41,367 nt of DNA from Gammaproteobacteria bacterium (GTDB lineage: Bacteria; Pseudomonadota; Gammaproteobacteria; Acidiferrobacterales; Sulfurifustaceae). Under the pieces are notes generated by a model. It was not told where the DNA came from, ran no database searches, and saw only the letters and a list, made by a program, of their open reading frames with translations. Numbering within the stretch: the first letter of the stretch is position 1; each line of letters opens with the position of its first letter. The position numbers and the translations under genes were made by a program. The stretch lies in contig SCRL01000038.1 of the NCBI GenBank assembly GCA_004298065.1, forward strand, positions 1 to 41,367, in the 5' to 3' direction. Of the stretch, positions 33,814-41,367 are shown piece by piece.

Positions 33814-34479
33814 TCAGTTGTCGAGGATCAGCGGCACGAAGTTGGCCAGCCCCAGATGCTCGTGCTCGAAGCCGGTGTCTGTGCGGCGCACGAGCCGCAG
33901 TTCCTGCATCGCCGGGCCGCCGACCGGGGCGATCAGGCAACCGCCTGGCGCAAGCTGTTCGAGCAGCGCCGGCGGCAGCTCCTGCGGCGCGGCCGTCACC
34001 AGAATGCCGTCGTACGGCGCGTGTTGCGGCCAGCCGATGCCAACGGCGGCGAGCTTGGCCTGCACGTTGCGATAACCCATCTCGCGCAGGCGCTTGCGCG
34101 CGAGCTTCATCAACGGCTCCAGCCGTTCCACGGTGTAGACCTCCTCCACGAGCGACGCGAGCACCGCCGTCTGGTATCCCGACCCGGTGCCGATTTCGAG
34201 CACGCGTTTGGGCTTTGCATTTTCGAGCAATGCCTCTGTCATGCGCGCCACGATATAAGGTTGGGAAATGGTCTGGCCGAAGCCGATGGGCAGCGCGGTG
34301 TTTTCGTAGGCGCGCGAGGCCAGGGCCTCGTCGATGAACAGGTGCCGCGGCACGTCGCGGAGGACGGCCAGCACGCGTTCGTTGCGGATGCCCTCGGCGC
34401 GCAATTGCTGCAGCAGGCGCTCGCGCGTGCGCTGCGAGGTCATGCCGATTCCACGGCGTCGGACGTCGGCGCGGGTCAT
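33814..34479 (-). CDS. pcm: protein-L-isoaspartate O-methyltransferase
   Basis: The 221-residue enzyme methylates isoaspartate residues in aged proteins with SAM, starting their repair. The SAM motif EIGTGSGYQTAVLA and the family segments NTALPIGFGQTISQPYIVA and LVTAAPQELPPALL are present. Length is near the usual 208-220. The start at 34479 may be internal (a second Met at residue 13), since no strong ribosome binding site is visible. It lies between surE and nlpD, the classical order. Confidence 0.95.
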   Translation of the reverse strand: MTRADVRRRGIGMTSQRTRERLLQQLRAEGIRNERVLAVLRDVPRHLFIDEALASRAYENTALPIGFGQTISQPYIVARMTEALLENAKPKRVLEIGTGSGYQTAVLASLVEEVYTVERLEPLMKLARKRLREMGYRNVQAKLAAVGIGWPQHAPYDGILVTAAPQELPPALLEQLAPGGCLIAPVGGPAMQELRLVRRTDTGFEHEHLGLANFVPLILDN

Positions 34480-34492
34480 GCGTAGGGCGTTG

Positions 34493-35239
34493 CTAGAGCT
34501 TCCTGAGCCATGAGGCGATCTGGTCGAGCGCAGTATAACGGGTCAGGTCGACCTGCAAAGGGGTGATTGAGACGCGCTGCTGGCGGATAGCATGGAAGTC
34601 GGTGCCCGGTCCGGCATCGGCCTCGGCGCCCGGCGCGCCGACCCAATAGATCGGATTACCGTGCGGATCGGACGCGCGCACCACCGGCTCCGCCTGGTGC
34701 CGATGCCCGAGGCGTGTCGTCTCGATACCGGTGATGTCGGCGAGCGGCACGTCGGGCACGTTCACGTTGAGAATCGTGTCCGCCGGCAGCGGATCGGCGC
34801 GCAAGCGCTGCACCAGTCGTACGACGATATCAGCCGCGGTTTCGAAGTGCCGGCCCTCGTGGCTGGCGAGCGACACGGCGATCGCCGGGAGCCCCAGGAA
34901 GCGCCCTTCCATCGCCGCCGCGACGGTACCGGAGTACAGCACATCGTCACCGAGGTTCGCGCCGCGGTTGATGCCGGCGATCACCATGTCCGGCTTGTGT
35001 TCGATCAGACCGGTGATGGCGAGATGCACGCAGTCGGTCGGCGTGCCATCAATATAATGAAACCCGTTATCACCCTTGCGCGCACGCAGCGGCCGGTCGA
35101 GCGTAAGCGAGTTGCTGGCGCCACTGCGATCACGCTCGGGCGCCACGACGTCGATATGCCCGAGCGGTGCCAGCGCGCGTGCGAGCGTCGCGAGCCCGTG
35201 CGCGAGGTAACCATCGTCGTTGCTTAGCAGGAATCGCAT
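34493..35239 (-). CDS. surE: 5'/3'-nucleotidase SurE
   Basis: The 248-residue metal-dependent phosphatase hydrolyses nucleoside monophosphates and is linked to stationary-phase survival. The metal site [13 protein letters not shown] (with D8 and D9), [20 protein letters not shown] and the [22 protein letters not shown] segment are typical. Length equals E. coli SurE within a few residues. The ATG at 35239 has no clear ribosome binding site, and a 'ccacagag' inverted repeat ends 11 bases upstream. It heads the surE-pcm-nlpD-rpoS unit. Confidence 0.96.
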   Translation of the reverse strand: MRFLLSNDDGYLAHGLATLARALAPLGHIDVVAPERDRSGASNSLTLDRPLRARKGDNGFHYIDGTPTDCVHLAITGLIEHKPDMVIAGINRGANLGDDVLYSGTVAAAMEGRFLGLPAIAVSLASHEGRHFETAADIVVRLVQRLRADPLPADTILNVNVPDVPLADITGIETTRLGHRHQAEPVVRASDPHGNPIYWVGAPGAEADAGPGTDFHAIRQQRVSITPLQVDLTRYTALDQIASWLRKL

Positions 35240-35250
35240 AAGAAGCGTTC

Positions 35251-35324
35251 ACCACAGAGGACACGGAGCGCACGGAGGAAAACAGACAATGAAAACACTC
35301 TGTGACCCCTGTGTTCTCTGTGGT
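35251..35324. repeat. 'ccacagag' long inverted repeat, copy 3
   Basis: ACCACAGAG (35251-35259) pairs with CTCTGTGGT (35316-35324), and inner GGACAC / GTGT and CGCACGG-type segments pair imperfectly. It lies between tRNA-Pro and surE, 11 bases before the surE ATG. Confidence 0.85.
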
Positions 35325-35349
35325 TAAGAGTCTTATATGGAGGCTGGAA

Positions 35350-35366
35350 TTGGTCGGGGCGAGAGG
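35350..35366. repeat. 17-bp duplicate of the tRNA-Pro 3' end
   Basis: TTGGTCGGGGCGAGAGG here is identical to 35443-35459, which contains the acceptor end and CCA of tRNA-Pro. The copies are direct repeats 93 bases apart. Such duplications are typical of attachment sites at tRNA genes, but no integrase is in the window. Confidence 0.6.
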
Positions 35367-35387
35367 GTAAGGCGCGACAGCGCCGAA

Positions 35388-35413
35388 CGCCAGCCGTCAC
35401 GGACGACGGCTGG
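35388..35413. other. hairpin downstream of tRNA-Pro
   Basis: The 10-bp arms GCCAGCCGTC/GACGGCTGGC enclose ACGGAC. It lies 31 bases after the tRNA-Pro end on the minus strand and has no T-run. It could aid tRNA 3' processing or Rho-type termination. Confidence 0.45.
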
Positions 35414-35442
35414 CCGGGAATCCGAACGCCCTGACAAGGATG

Positions 35443-35520
<78 letters not shown>

Positions 35521-35575
35521 ATGAACTGCTGGAATGCGAGAGTGGATTGGCACGGCCGATGGCGTGCGGGGCGCC

Positions 35576-35603
35576 ATCATACCGGAGAACGCCGGGGAAA
35601 CAA
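35576..35603 (-). promoter_or_regulatory. predicted promoter of tRNA-Pro
   Basis: On the minus strand TTGTTT (35603-35598) and TATGAT (35581-35576) are 16 bases apart. The next bases GGCGCCCCGC form a GC-rich discriminator typical of stringently controlled stable-RNA promoters. Confidence 0.45.
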
Positions 35604-35609
35604 GGAAAT

Positions 35610-35969
35610 TTACCGCGTACCGAGGACGTCCAGCGCTTCTTCCAGCTCCCGGATCAGCGCCTTGATGACCTGCCGGCGCTCCTCATCGTTGCCCGAGTTG
35701 TTTTCCGGCGTGAGCCGGTTGCGCGCGCCGCTGATGGTGAAGCCTTCCACGTACAGCAGGTTGCGAATCTGGCGGATGAGCACCACGTCGTGCCGCTGGT
35801 AGTAGCGCCGGTTGCCGCGGCGCTTGACCGGCTTGAGTTGCGGGAACTCCTGCTCCCAGTAGCGCAGCACGTGCGGCTTGACGGCACACAGATCGCTCAC
35901 TTCACCGATGGTGAAGTAGCGCTTTCCGGGGATGACAGGCAGCTCGTGGTTATCGTCAGGATCAAGCAT
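35610..35969 (-). CDS. MerR-family transcriptional regulator downstream of ihfA
   Basis: The 119-residue protein has an N-terminal MerR helix-turn-helix ([24 protein letters not shown], about residues 16-39), then [23 protein letters not shown] and a C-terminal helix rich in Glu and Arg. It lacks the cysteines of metal-sensing MerR proteins, and its ligand is unknown. A MerR gene in this place after ihfA is conserved in many gammaproteobacteria. Its ATG overlaps the ihfA end by 8 bases (ATGCTTGA), so translation is coupled. Confidence 0.92.
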   Translation of the reverse strand: MLDPDDNHELPVIPGKRYFTIGEVSDLCAVKPHVLRYWEQEFPQLKPVKRRGNRRYYQRHDVVLIRQIRNLLYVEGFTISGARNRLTPENNSGNDEERRQVIKALIRELEEALDVLGTR

Positions 35970-36309
35970 TTACTTCGGCCCTGTCTTCTTGCAGCCGTTG
36001 CTTGAGCTTGTCCGCATGCAGCCTGGCATTTTCCTCAACCCGCTCTTTGAGTTTGTGGCTGGCGCGGAAAGTGACCACGCGCCGCGCCGAAATCGGGATT
36101 TCCTCGCCAGTCTTGGGGTTTCGCCCGGGACGGGAATTTTTCTGGCGCAGGGTGAAGTTGCCAAAACCGGAGAGCTTTACCTGTTGGCCCTTTTCCAGGG
36201 CCTCGCGGATTTTCTCGAAGAACAGCTCGACGAATTCCTTCGCCTCTCGCTTGTTCAACCCCAGCTCGTTGAACAGGTTTTCCGCCAAATCCGCTTTAGT
36301 CAATGCCAT
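35962..36309 (-). CDS. ihfA: integration host factor subunit alpha
   Basis: The 115-residue DNA-bending protein pairs with IhfB. It shows the IHF/HU pattern: [40 protein letters not shown] with the DNA-intercalating Pro, and the [10 protein letters not shown] strand. I chose ATG 36309 because it has AAGGA at proper spacing; the ATG at 36318 lies on top of that site. The C-terminus is about 15 residues longer than in E. coli (99) and helical/charged. It follows pheT by 62 bases, with TATACT in the gap as a possible -10. merR overlaps its end. Confidence 0.96.
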   Translation of the reverse strand: MALTKADLAENLFNELGLNKREAKEFVELFFEKIREALEKGQQVKLSGFGNFTLRQKNSRPGRNPKTGEEIPISARRVVTFRASHKLKERVEENARLHADKLKQRLQEDRAEVNA

Positions 36310-36371
36310 GGACTGCATCCTTCTTGTTGATTCTAGAATTTTAGTATAAGGCCGCGATTTTATTTATATGC

Positions 36372-38750
36372 TTACTGCCTCAGCCTTGCGCCAAATTCAG
36401 TCTCAAGCGCGGTTATCACCCGTGCCAGGAGCGCCTCGACTTCACTATCTTTAAGAGTGCGCGAAGAGTCCTGCAACGTCAAGCCCAAAGCCAAACTTTT
36501 TCTTCCCGAATCAATGCCTTTACCGCGATATTCGTCAAATAGCTCTAGGTTTACAAGCAAGTTTCCTGCCATCCTGGCGACGCATTCCAGGACGTTTTCC
36601 GCCGGGAGCATCTCGTCTACGACCACCGCCAGATCGCGGCGAATGGCCGGAAACCTCGATATATCGCGATAAACGGGGGTCTTCCCCTCCTGTATCCCCG
36701 GGATCGCCAGTTCGAACAGGACTGCCGGCTGCGTCAGCCCCAGCCGCGCGCCCAATTCCGGATGGAGCACGCCAACCCATCCCGTTTGACGACCGGCAAA
36801 TAGTATTTCAGCCGTCATCCCGGGATGCAAGGCTGGATGACGGGCGGTACGAAAGCGGTAGTCCTGCGCCCGGCCGGTCAACGCGAGCAGCGCTTCGACA
36901 TCGGCCTTGGCATCGAAGAAGTCCACCGCTCGGCTGGGCACGCCCCACTGCGGCGCGGCCGCGGGGCCAGTGACGACACCGGCGAGCACCGGTTCCTGCG
37001 CGAGGCCGTCGGTCCGCGGCAGGAAACGTCGCCCAAGCTCGAACAGCCGCAGGCGCTCGAGCTGGCGGTTCTGGTTGTAGAGCACCGTTTGCAGCAGTCC
37101 CACCCAGAGCGTGGTACGCATGACGGACATGTCCGCGCTAATAGGGTTCGCCAGGCGCAACGGCTCGACCGCGGGGTCGAGCAGCCTCAGCCGCGCCGGA
37201 TCGACGAAGCTGTAGGTGATGACTTCCTGGTAGTCGCGATCGGCGAGCACGGTACGCAGGCGCGATTCCGCCACCCTGCTTTCCGGCAGCGGGCGCGCGC
37301 GCATATCGATACGTGGCCGGGACGGGGTGAATTTTTCATAGCCATGCACACGCGCGATCTCCTCGATGAGATCGATCTCGCGGCGCACATCGAAACGGTA
37401 CGACGGTGGCCACACACGCCAGCCGTCGCTCACGGGTTTTGCCTTCGTTCCCAGGCGCTTCAGGATGCCGGTCACCTGCGCGGCCGGCATGTTATGCCCC
37501 AGGATGCGGGCAATGCGCGGCGCGCGAAGCAGTATCGGTTCAGGCGCAGGGATATGCCGCTTCGATGCTTGCCCGATCACGGGACCAGCACGGCCGCCGA
37601 CAATGGCAAGCAACAGTTCGGTGGCGCGCTCCATGGCAATACGCGGCAGCATCGGGTCCACGCCGCGTTCGAAGCGCTGCGACGATTCGGTCTGCAGGCC
37701 GAGCGCCCGCGCCCGGCCGGCGATGGCCTCGGGCCGAAAATGTGCGCTTTCGAGGAAGAGATGGCACGTGGAATCGCTCACCGCCGAATCGAGCCCGCCC
37801 ATGATGCCGGCGAGCGCGAGTGGCCTCCGGTCATCGGCGATCAGCAATGTACCGGGCTCGGGTGTGATCTGTTTCCCGTCGAGCAGGGTCAGCTGCTCGC
37901 CCTTGCGGGCATGTCGTGCGTGCACGCTGCCGAAGAGCTTGTCGAAGTCGAACGCGTGCATCGGCTGGCCAAGTTCGAGCAGAATGTAATTCGTGACATC
38001 CACCACCGGATGGATCGCGCGCAGCCCGCTGCGGCGCAAGCGCTCCTTCATCCATAACGGCGTAACGGCATGCGGGTTGATGTTTTCGATCACGCGACCG
38101 ACATACACCGGACAGTCCTGTGGCGCACCCAGCACCACCTTCATGCGTCTGCGACTTTTGACGGCAACACGGCGGAACTTGGGTGCTTTCAAAGCCACGC
38201 CGGTCAGTGCCGCGACGTCGCGCGCGATACCGGCCACGCTCAGGCAATCACCGCGGTTGGGTGTGAGATCGACTTCGAGTGCGACATCGTCGAGCCCGAG
38301 CAGCTTCGTGAGCGCGATGCCCGGCTTGGCACCGGATTCCAGCACCAGCAAGCCATCGGACGATTCTTCGAGGCCGAGGTCCTGCGCCGAGCACAGCATG
38401 CCGGACGATTTCACGCCGCGCAGCTCGGTTTCGGCGATCGTTTTTTCTCCCGGCAGCTTTGCGTCCGGGAGCGCGACTGGGGCCTTGAGACCGGCGGCTG
38501 AATTCGCCGCGCCGCAGACGATGGTGCGCGGGCGTTTCTCGCCCGTGTTTACCTCGCAGACCCGCAGGCGCTCGGCATTGGGGTGCGGCGTTACCGACAG
38601 GATTTCACCCACGACTACGTTGTCGAGCGGCGGCGCCACCGGTTCGATGGCGCCGACTTCGAGTCCGGCCATGGTCAGCCGTTCGGCCAGCTGCTTCGTG
38701 TTAAGCCGCGGGTTTACCCACTCCCGCAGCCATTTTTCGCTCAGTTTCAT
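36372..38750 (-). CDS. pheT: phenylalanine--tRNA ligase beta subunit
   Basis: The 792-residue subunit is part of the (alpha-beta)2 synthetase that charges tRNA-Phe. Domains: an N-terminal tRNA-binding OB domain (MKLSEKWLREWV, VGEILSVTPHPNAERLRVC), B3/B4 editing domain (DVTNYILLELGQPMHAFD), B5, a catalytic-like core, and the C-terminal ferredoxin-like anticodon-binding domain (YRDISRFPAIRRDLAVVV). Length is near E. coli (795). I used ATG 38750, 2 bases after pheS, not the longer frame upstream. ihfA follows, the usual order. Confidence 0.97.
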   Translation of the reverse strand: MKLSEKWLREWVNPRLNTKQLAERLTMAGLEVGAIEPVAPPLDNVVVGEILSVTPHPNAERLRVCEVNTGEKRPRTIVCGAANSAAGLKAPVALPDAKLPGEKTIAETELRGVKSSGMLCSAQDLGLEESSDGLLVLESGAKPGIALTKLLGLDDVALEVDLTPNRGDCLSVAGIARDVAALTGVALKAPKFRRVAVKSRRRMKVVLGAPQDCPVYVGRVIENINPHAVTPLWMKERLRRSGLRAIHPVVDVTNYILLELGQPMHAFDFDKLFGSVHARHARKGEQLTLLDGKQITPEPGTLLIADDRRPLALAGIMGGLDSAVSDSTCHLFLESAHFRPEAIAGRARALGLQTESSQRFERGVDPMLPRIAMERATELLLAIVGGRAGPVIGQASKRHIPAPEPILLRAPRIARILGHNMPAAQVTGILKRLGTKAKPVSDGWRVWPPSYRFDVRREIDLIEEIARVHGYEKFTPSRPRIDMRARPLPESRVAESRLRTVLADRDYQEVITYSFVDPARLRLLDPAVEPLRLANPISADMSVMRTTLWVGLLQTVLYNQNRQLERLRLFELGRRFLPRTDGLAQEPVLAGVVTGPAAAPQWGVPSRAVDFFDAKADVEALLALTGRAQDYRFRTARHPALHPGMTAEILFAGRQTGWVGVLHPELGARLGLTQPAVLFELAIPGIQEGKTPVYRDISRFPAIRRDLAVVVDEMLPAENVLECVARMAGNLLVNLELFDEYRGKGIDSGRKSLALGLTLQDSSRTLKDSEVEALLARVITALETEFGARLRQ

Positions 38751-38752
38751 GG

Positions 38753-39808
<1,056 letters not shown>

Positions 39809-39836
39809 TCAGTTTTTGTGATTTCGCAGCGTGCGC

Positions 39837-39873
39837 AAAATAAAAAGGGGAAAGACCGGCGGCCTTTCCCCTT
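39837..39873 (-). terminator. terminator or attenuator between rplT and pheS
   Basis: On the minus strand a 10-bp stem AAGGGGAAAG/CTTTCCCCTT with a 9-base loop is followed by TTTATTTT. It ends the thrS-infC-rpmI-rplT transcript or attenuates pheST. In E. coli this position holds the pheM attenuator; no Phe-rich leader peptide is seen here. Confidence 0.8.
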
Positions 39874-39915
39874 CTGGCTTTACCCGGCACCGGTGTTACC
39901 CGGTACACAAACGGA

Positions 39916-40275
39916 TCAGCTCGCGAGCGCCGCCTTGGCCTTGTCCGCCAGCGCGGCGAAGGCCTGCCGGTCCTGCACCGCGATATCGGCCAGCACCTTG
40001 CGGTCGATGCCGATCGAGGCCTTCTTGAGCCCGTCCATGAACCGGCTGTAGCTCATGCCGCACTCGCGCGCGGCGGCGTTGATGCGCACGATCCACAGCG
40101 AACGGAAATCGCGCTTGCGTGCGCGCCGGTCGCGGAACGCATACTGGGCGGCCTTGTCGACCGCCTGCTTGGCGATTTTGATGGTTTTGCGACGCGCGTT
40201 GTAATACCCCTTGGCGCGCTTGAGCACCTTCTTGTGACGGGCCCCGGTCGTGACACCGCGTTTTACACGTGGCAT
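39916..40275 (-). CDS. rplT: 50S ribosomal protein L20
   Basis: The 119-residue protein binds 23S rRNA early in 50S assembly and, in E. coli, represses its own operon. The sequence is highly typical: [55 protein letters not shown] and the C-terminal [11 protein letters not shown]. The ATG has AAAGGAG upstream. It lies 12 bases after rpmI and is followed by an intrinsic terminator. Confidence 0.98.
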   Translation of the reverse strand: MPRVKRGVTTGARHKKVLKRAKGYYNARRKTIKIAKQAVDKAAQYAFRDRRARKRDFRSLWIVRINAAARECGMSYSRFMDGLKKASIGIDRKVLADIAVQDRQAFAALADKAKAALAS

Positions 40276-40287
40276 GGCTCGTCTCCT

Positions 40288-40485
40288 TTAACTGTGCGGC
40301 AGCAACTGGCGCAGGCGGCCGACGTCTGTCGCGTGCACCATGGTGGTGCCGCGCAGGTGGCGCTTACGCTTGCTGGACTTCTTCGTCAGGATGTGACGCA
40401 GGTGCGAATGGCCGCTCTTGTAGCCGCCCTTCGCCGTTTTTTTGAACCGCTTGGCCGCGGCCCGGTTGGTTTTGAGTTTAGGCAT
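40288..40485 (-). CDS. rpmI: 50S ribosomal protein L35
   Basis: The 65-residue basic protein begins [20 protein letters not shown] and contains the [23 protein letters not shown] segment diagnostic of L35. GGAG precedes the ATG at about 8 bases. It lies between infC (83 bases upstream) and rplT. In E. coli the mRNA before rpmI is the L20 operator; I could not confirm a pseudoknot by eye. Confidence 0.98.
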   Translation of the reverse strand: MPKLKTNRAAAKRFKKTAKGGYKSGHSHLRHILTKKSSKRKRHLRGTTMVHATDVGRLRQLLPHS

Positions 40486-40568
40486 CTCTCTACTCCGTTT
40501 CTCTAAAGTTAATCCGCCACAGGCACCACCGAGGCCCGTGGACGGAATTGTGACCGCAATGTTTGAGA

Positions 40569-41111
40569 CTACTGCGGTTTGGTTGCGTGGCCCGCGGCCC
40601 GCTTGGGCTGCAGAACCATCACCATCTGCCGGCCTTCCATCCGGGGATACTGCTCGACCGATCCGTAATCCTTGAGGTCGTTTTCCAGGCGCTTGAGCAT
40701 TTCCACGCCGAGCTCCTGGTGTGCCATCTCGCGTCCACGGAAGCGCAACGTGATCTTGGCCTTGTTGCCCTCTTCCAGGAACCGGATCAGGTTCCGAAGT
40801 TTCACCTGGTAATCACCGATATCCGTGCCGGGGCGAAACTTCACTTCCTTGATCTGGATTTGTTTCTGCTTCCGCTTCGCCGCGTGCTTGCGCTTGCTTT
40901 CCTCGTACTGGAATTTGCCGTAATTCATGATGCGGCAAACGGGCGGCTGCGCCGTGGGCGAAATCTCCACCAGATCGAGTCCGGCCTCGTCAGCCTTCTG
41001 CAATGCGTCGGCGATGGAAACGATACCGACCTGCTGCCCGTCGGCGCCGATTAACCGCACGTTCGGCGCGTTGATGCGCCGGTTGATGCGGTGTTCTTTT
41101 TCAAGTGCGAT
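40569..41111 (-). CDS. infC: translation initiation factor IF-3, ATC start
   Basis: IF-3 binds the 30S subunit, prevents subunit joining and rejects non-AUG starts. From ATC 41111 the product has 180 residues, the same as E. coli IF-3. The N-domain shows [16 protein letters not shown] and [20 protein letters not shown]; a linker rich in Lys follows, then the C-domain with [13 protein letters not shown] and [12 protein letters not shown]. The only strong ribosome binding site, GGAGG at 41121-41125, is 9 bases before this ATC; no ATG is available. A TTG at 41135 would place the binding site inside the gene. The first bases overlap the thrS stop. Rare starts in infC are a known feedback device in relatives (ATT in E. 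coli). Confidence 0.93.
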   Translation of the reverse strand: MALEKEHRINRRINAPNVRLIGADGQQVGIVSIADALQKADEAGLDLVEISPTAQPPVCRIMNYGKFQYEESKRKHAAKRKQKQIQIKEVKFRPGTDIGDYQVKLRNLIRFLEEGNKAKITLRFRGREMAHQELGVEMLKRLENDLKDYGSVEQYPRMEGRQMVMVLQPKRAAGHATKPQ

Positions 41112-41367
41112 GTTTCGGGTCCTCCAAAATAACAACGCCGCGGCTCGCGATATCGGTGGCGAGTCTGGCGCCGAACGCCTCGAGCGTCATGACGCCGAGA
41201 TCCTCACCCTTACGCGTGCGCACGGCGACCGTGCTGTCCTGCGCCTCCCGCTTGCCGATCACCAGCATGTAGGGGATGCGCTGTAAGGTATGTTCGCGAA
41301 TTTTAAAGCCTATTTTCTCGTTTCTCAAGTCGGATTCGACCCGGAACCCCTGTTTTTTCAGCGTTTC
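41101..41367 (-). CDS. thrS: threonine--tRNA ligase, C-terminal part (5' end outside window)
   Basis: Only the last 88 codons are present. The sequence [20 protein letters not shown], then [20 protein letters not shown] and [14 protein letters not shown], matches the C-terminal anticodon-binding domain of ThrRS. The stop at 41101 lies inside the start of infC. The thrS-infC-rpmI-rplT-pheST order confirms the assignment. Confidence 0.96.
   Translation of the reverse strand, partial: ETLKKQGFRVESDLRNEKIGFKIREHTLQRIPYMLVIGKREAQDSTVAVRTRKGEDLGVMTLEAFGARLATDIASRGVVILEDPKHRT

Noticed and set aside
35338-35347. TGGAGGCTGG shared with the tRNA-Cys 3' end
   Set aside because: Ten bases are too short to support a second attachment site, and the two loci are 20 kb apart.

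Overview
The window looks like a GC-rich gammaproteobacterial chromosome. The evidence is gene order: surE-pcm-nlpD-rpoS, thrS-infC-rpmI-rplT-pheST-ihfA-merR, uvrC-pgsA-tRNAGly-tRNACys, alaC-hom-thrC, an rpfE-like gene directly before recJ, and cysM near rlmD. I cannot name a genus. Almost every gene lies on the minus strand; only the Mth938-domain gene at 31486-31872 is on the plus strand. No stretch longer than 300 bases lacks a gene.

Region 1-14500 is accessory. Read in the direction of transcription (right to left), it holds a type I secretion ABC transporter (hlyB-like), a DUF559 endonuclease-like gene wedged between the two exporter genes, the membrane fusion protein (hlyD-like), a small coiled-coil protein, a GT8-like glycosyltransferase, a GNAT acetyltransferase, a possible gene remnant, an unknown secreted protein, and a giant RTX protein of more than 2,400 residues that runs off the left edge. 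The giant protein has a lipase-like GHSQG motif near its N-terminus, two EF-hand-like calcium modules, RTX repeats and four cadherin/Ig-like repeats. It is the obvious substrate of the exporter. No TolC gene is visible. The cluster starts immediately after tRNA-Cys, where Enterobacteria carry a tRNA-Leu, and the segment around 7-10 kb looks less GC-rich than the core.

Region 14686-41367 is core genome: DNA repair (uvrC, UDG family 5, recJ, a PolB-type exonuclease), phospholipid synthesis (pgsA), polyamine synthesis (speD), wall recycling and remodelling (nagZ, an L,D-transpeptidase), rRNA modification (rlmD), amino-acid synthesis (cysM, alaC-hom-thrC), stress control (surE-pcm-nlpD-rpoS), and translation (thrS, infC, rpmI, rplT, pheS, pheT) with ihfA and a MerR regulator.

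The most unusual content is a set of dispersed palindromic elements. (1) Three copies of a GC-rich hairpin lie within 2 kb around the DUF559 gene and the exporter genes. (2) A 20-22 nt hairpin repeat occurs at 8.4 kb as a diverged tandem pair with compensatory stem changes, and again inside the start of the L,D-transpeptidase gene. (3) Three long 'ccacagag' inverted repeats, one 'aatcctg' inverted repeat and one 'ccgcagat' inverted repeat fill intergenic gaps. Other notable points are an ATC start for infC, an hlyB frame with no normal start codon upstream of its conserved N-terminus, and a 17-bp duplication of the tRNA-Pro 3' end.
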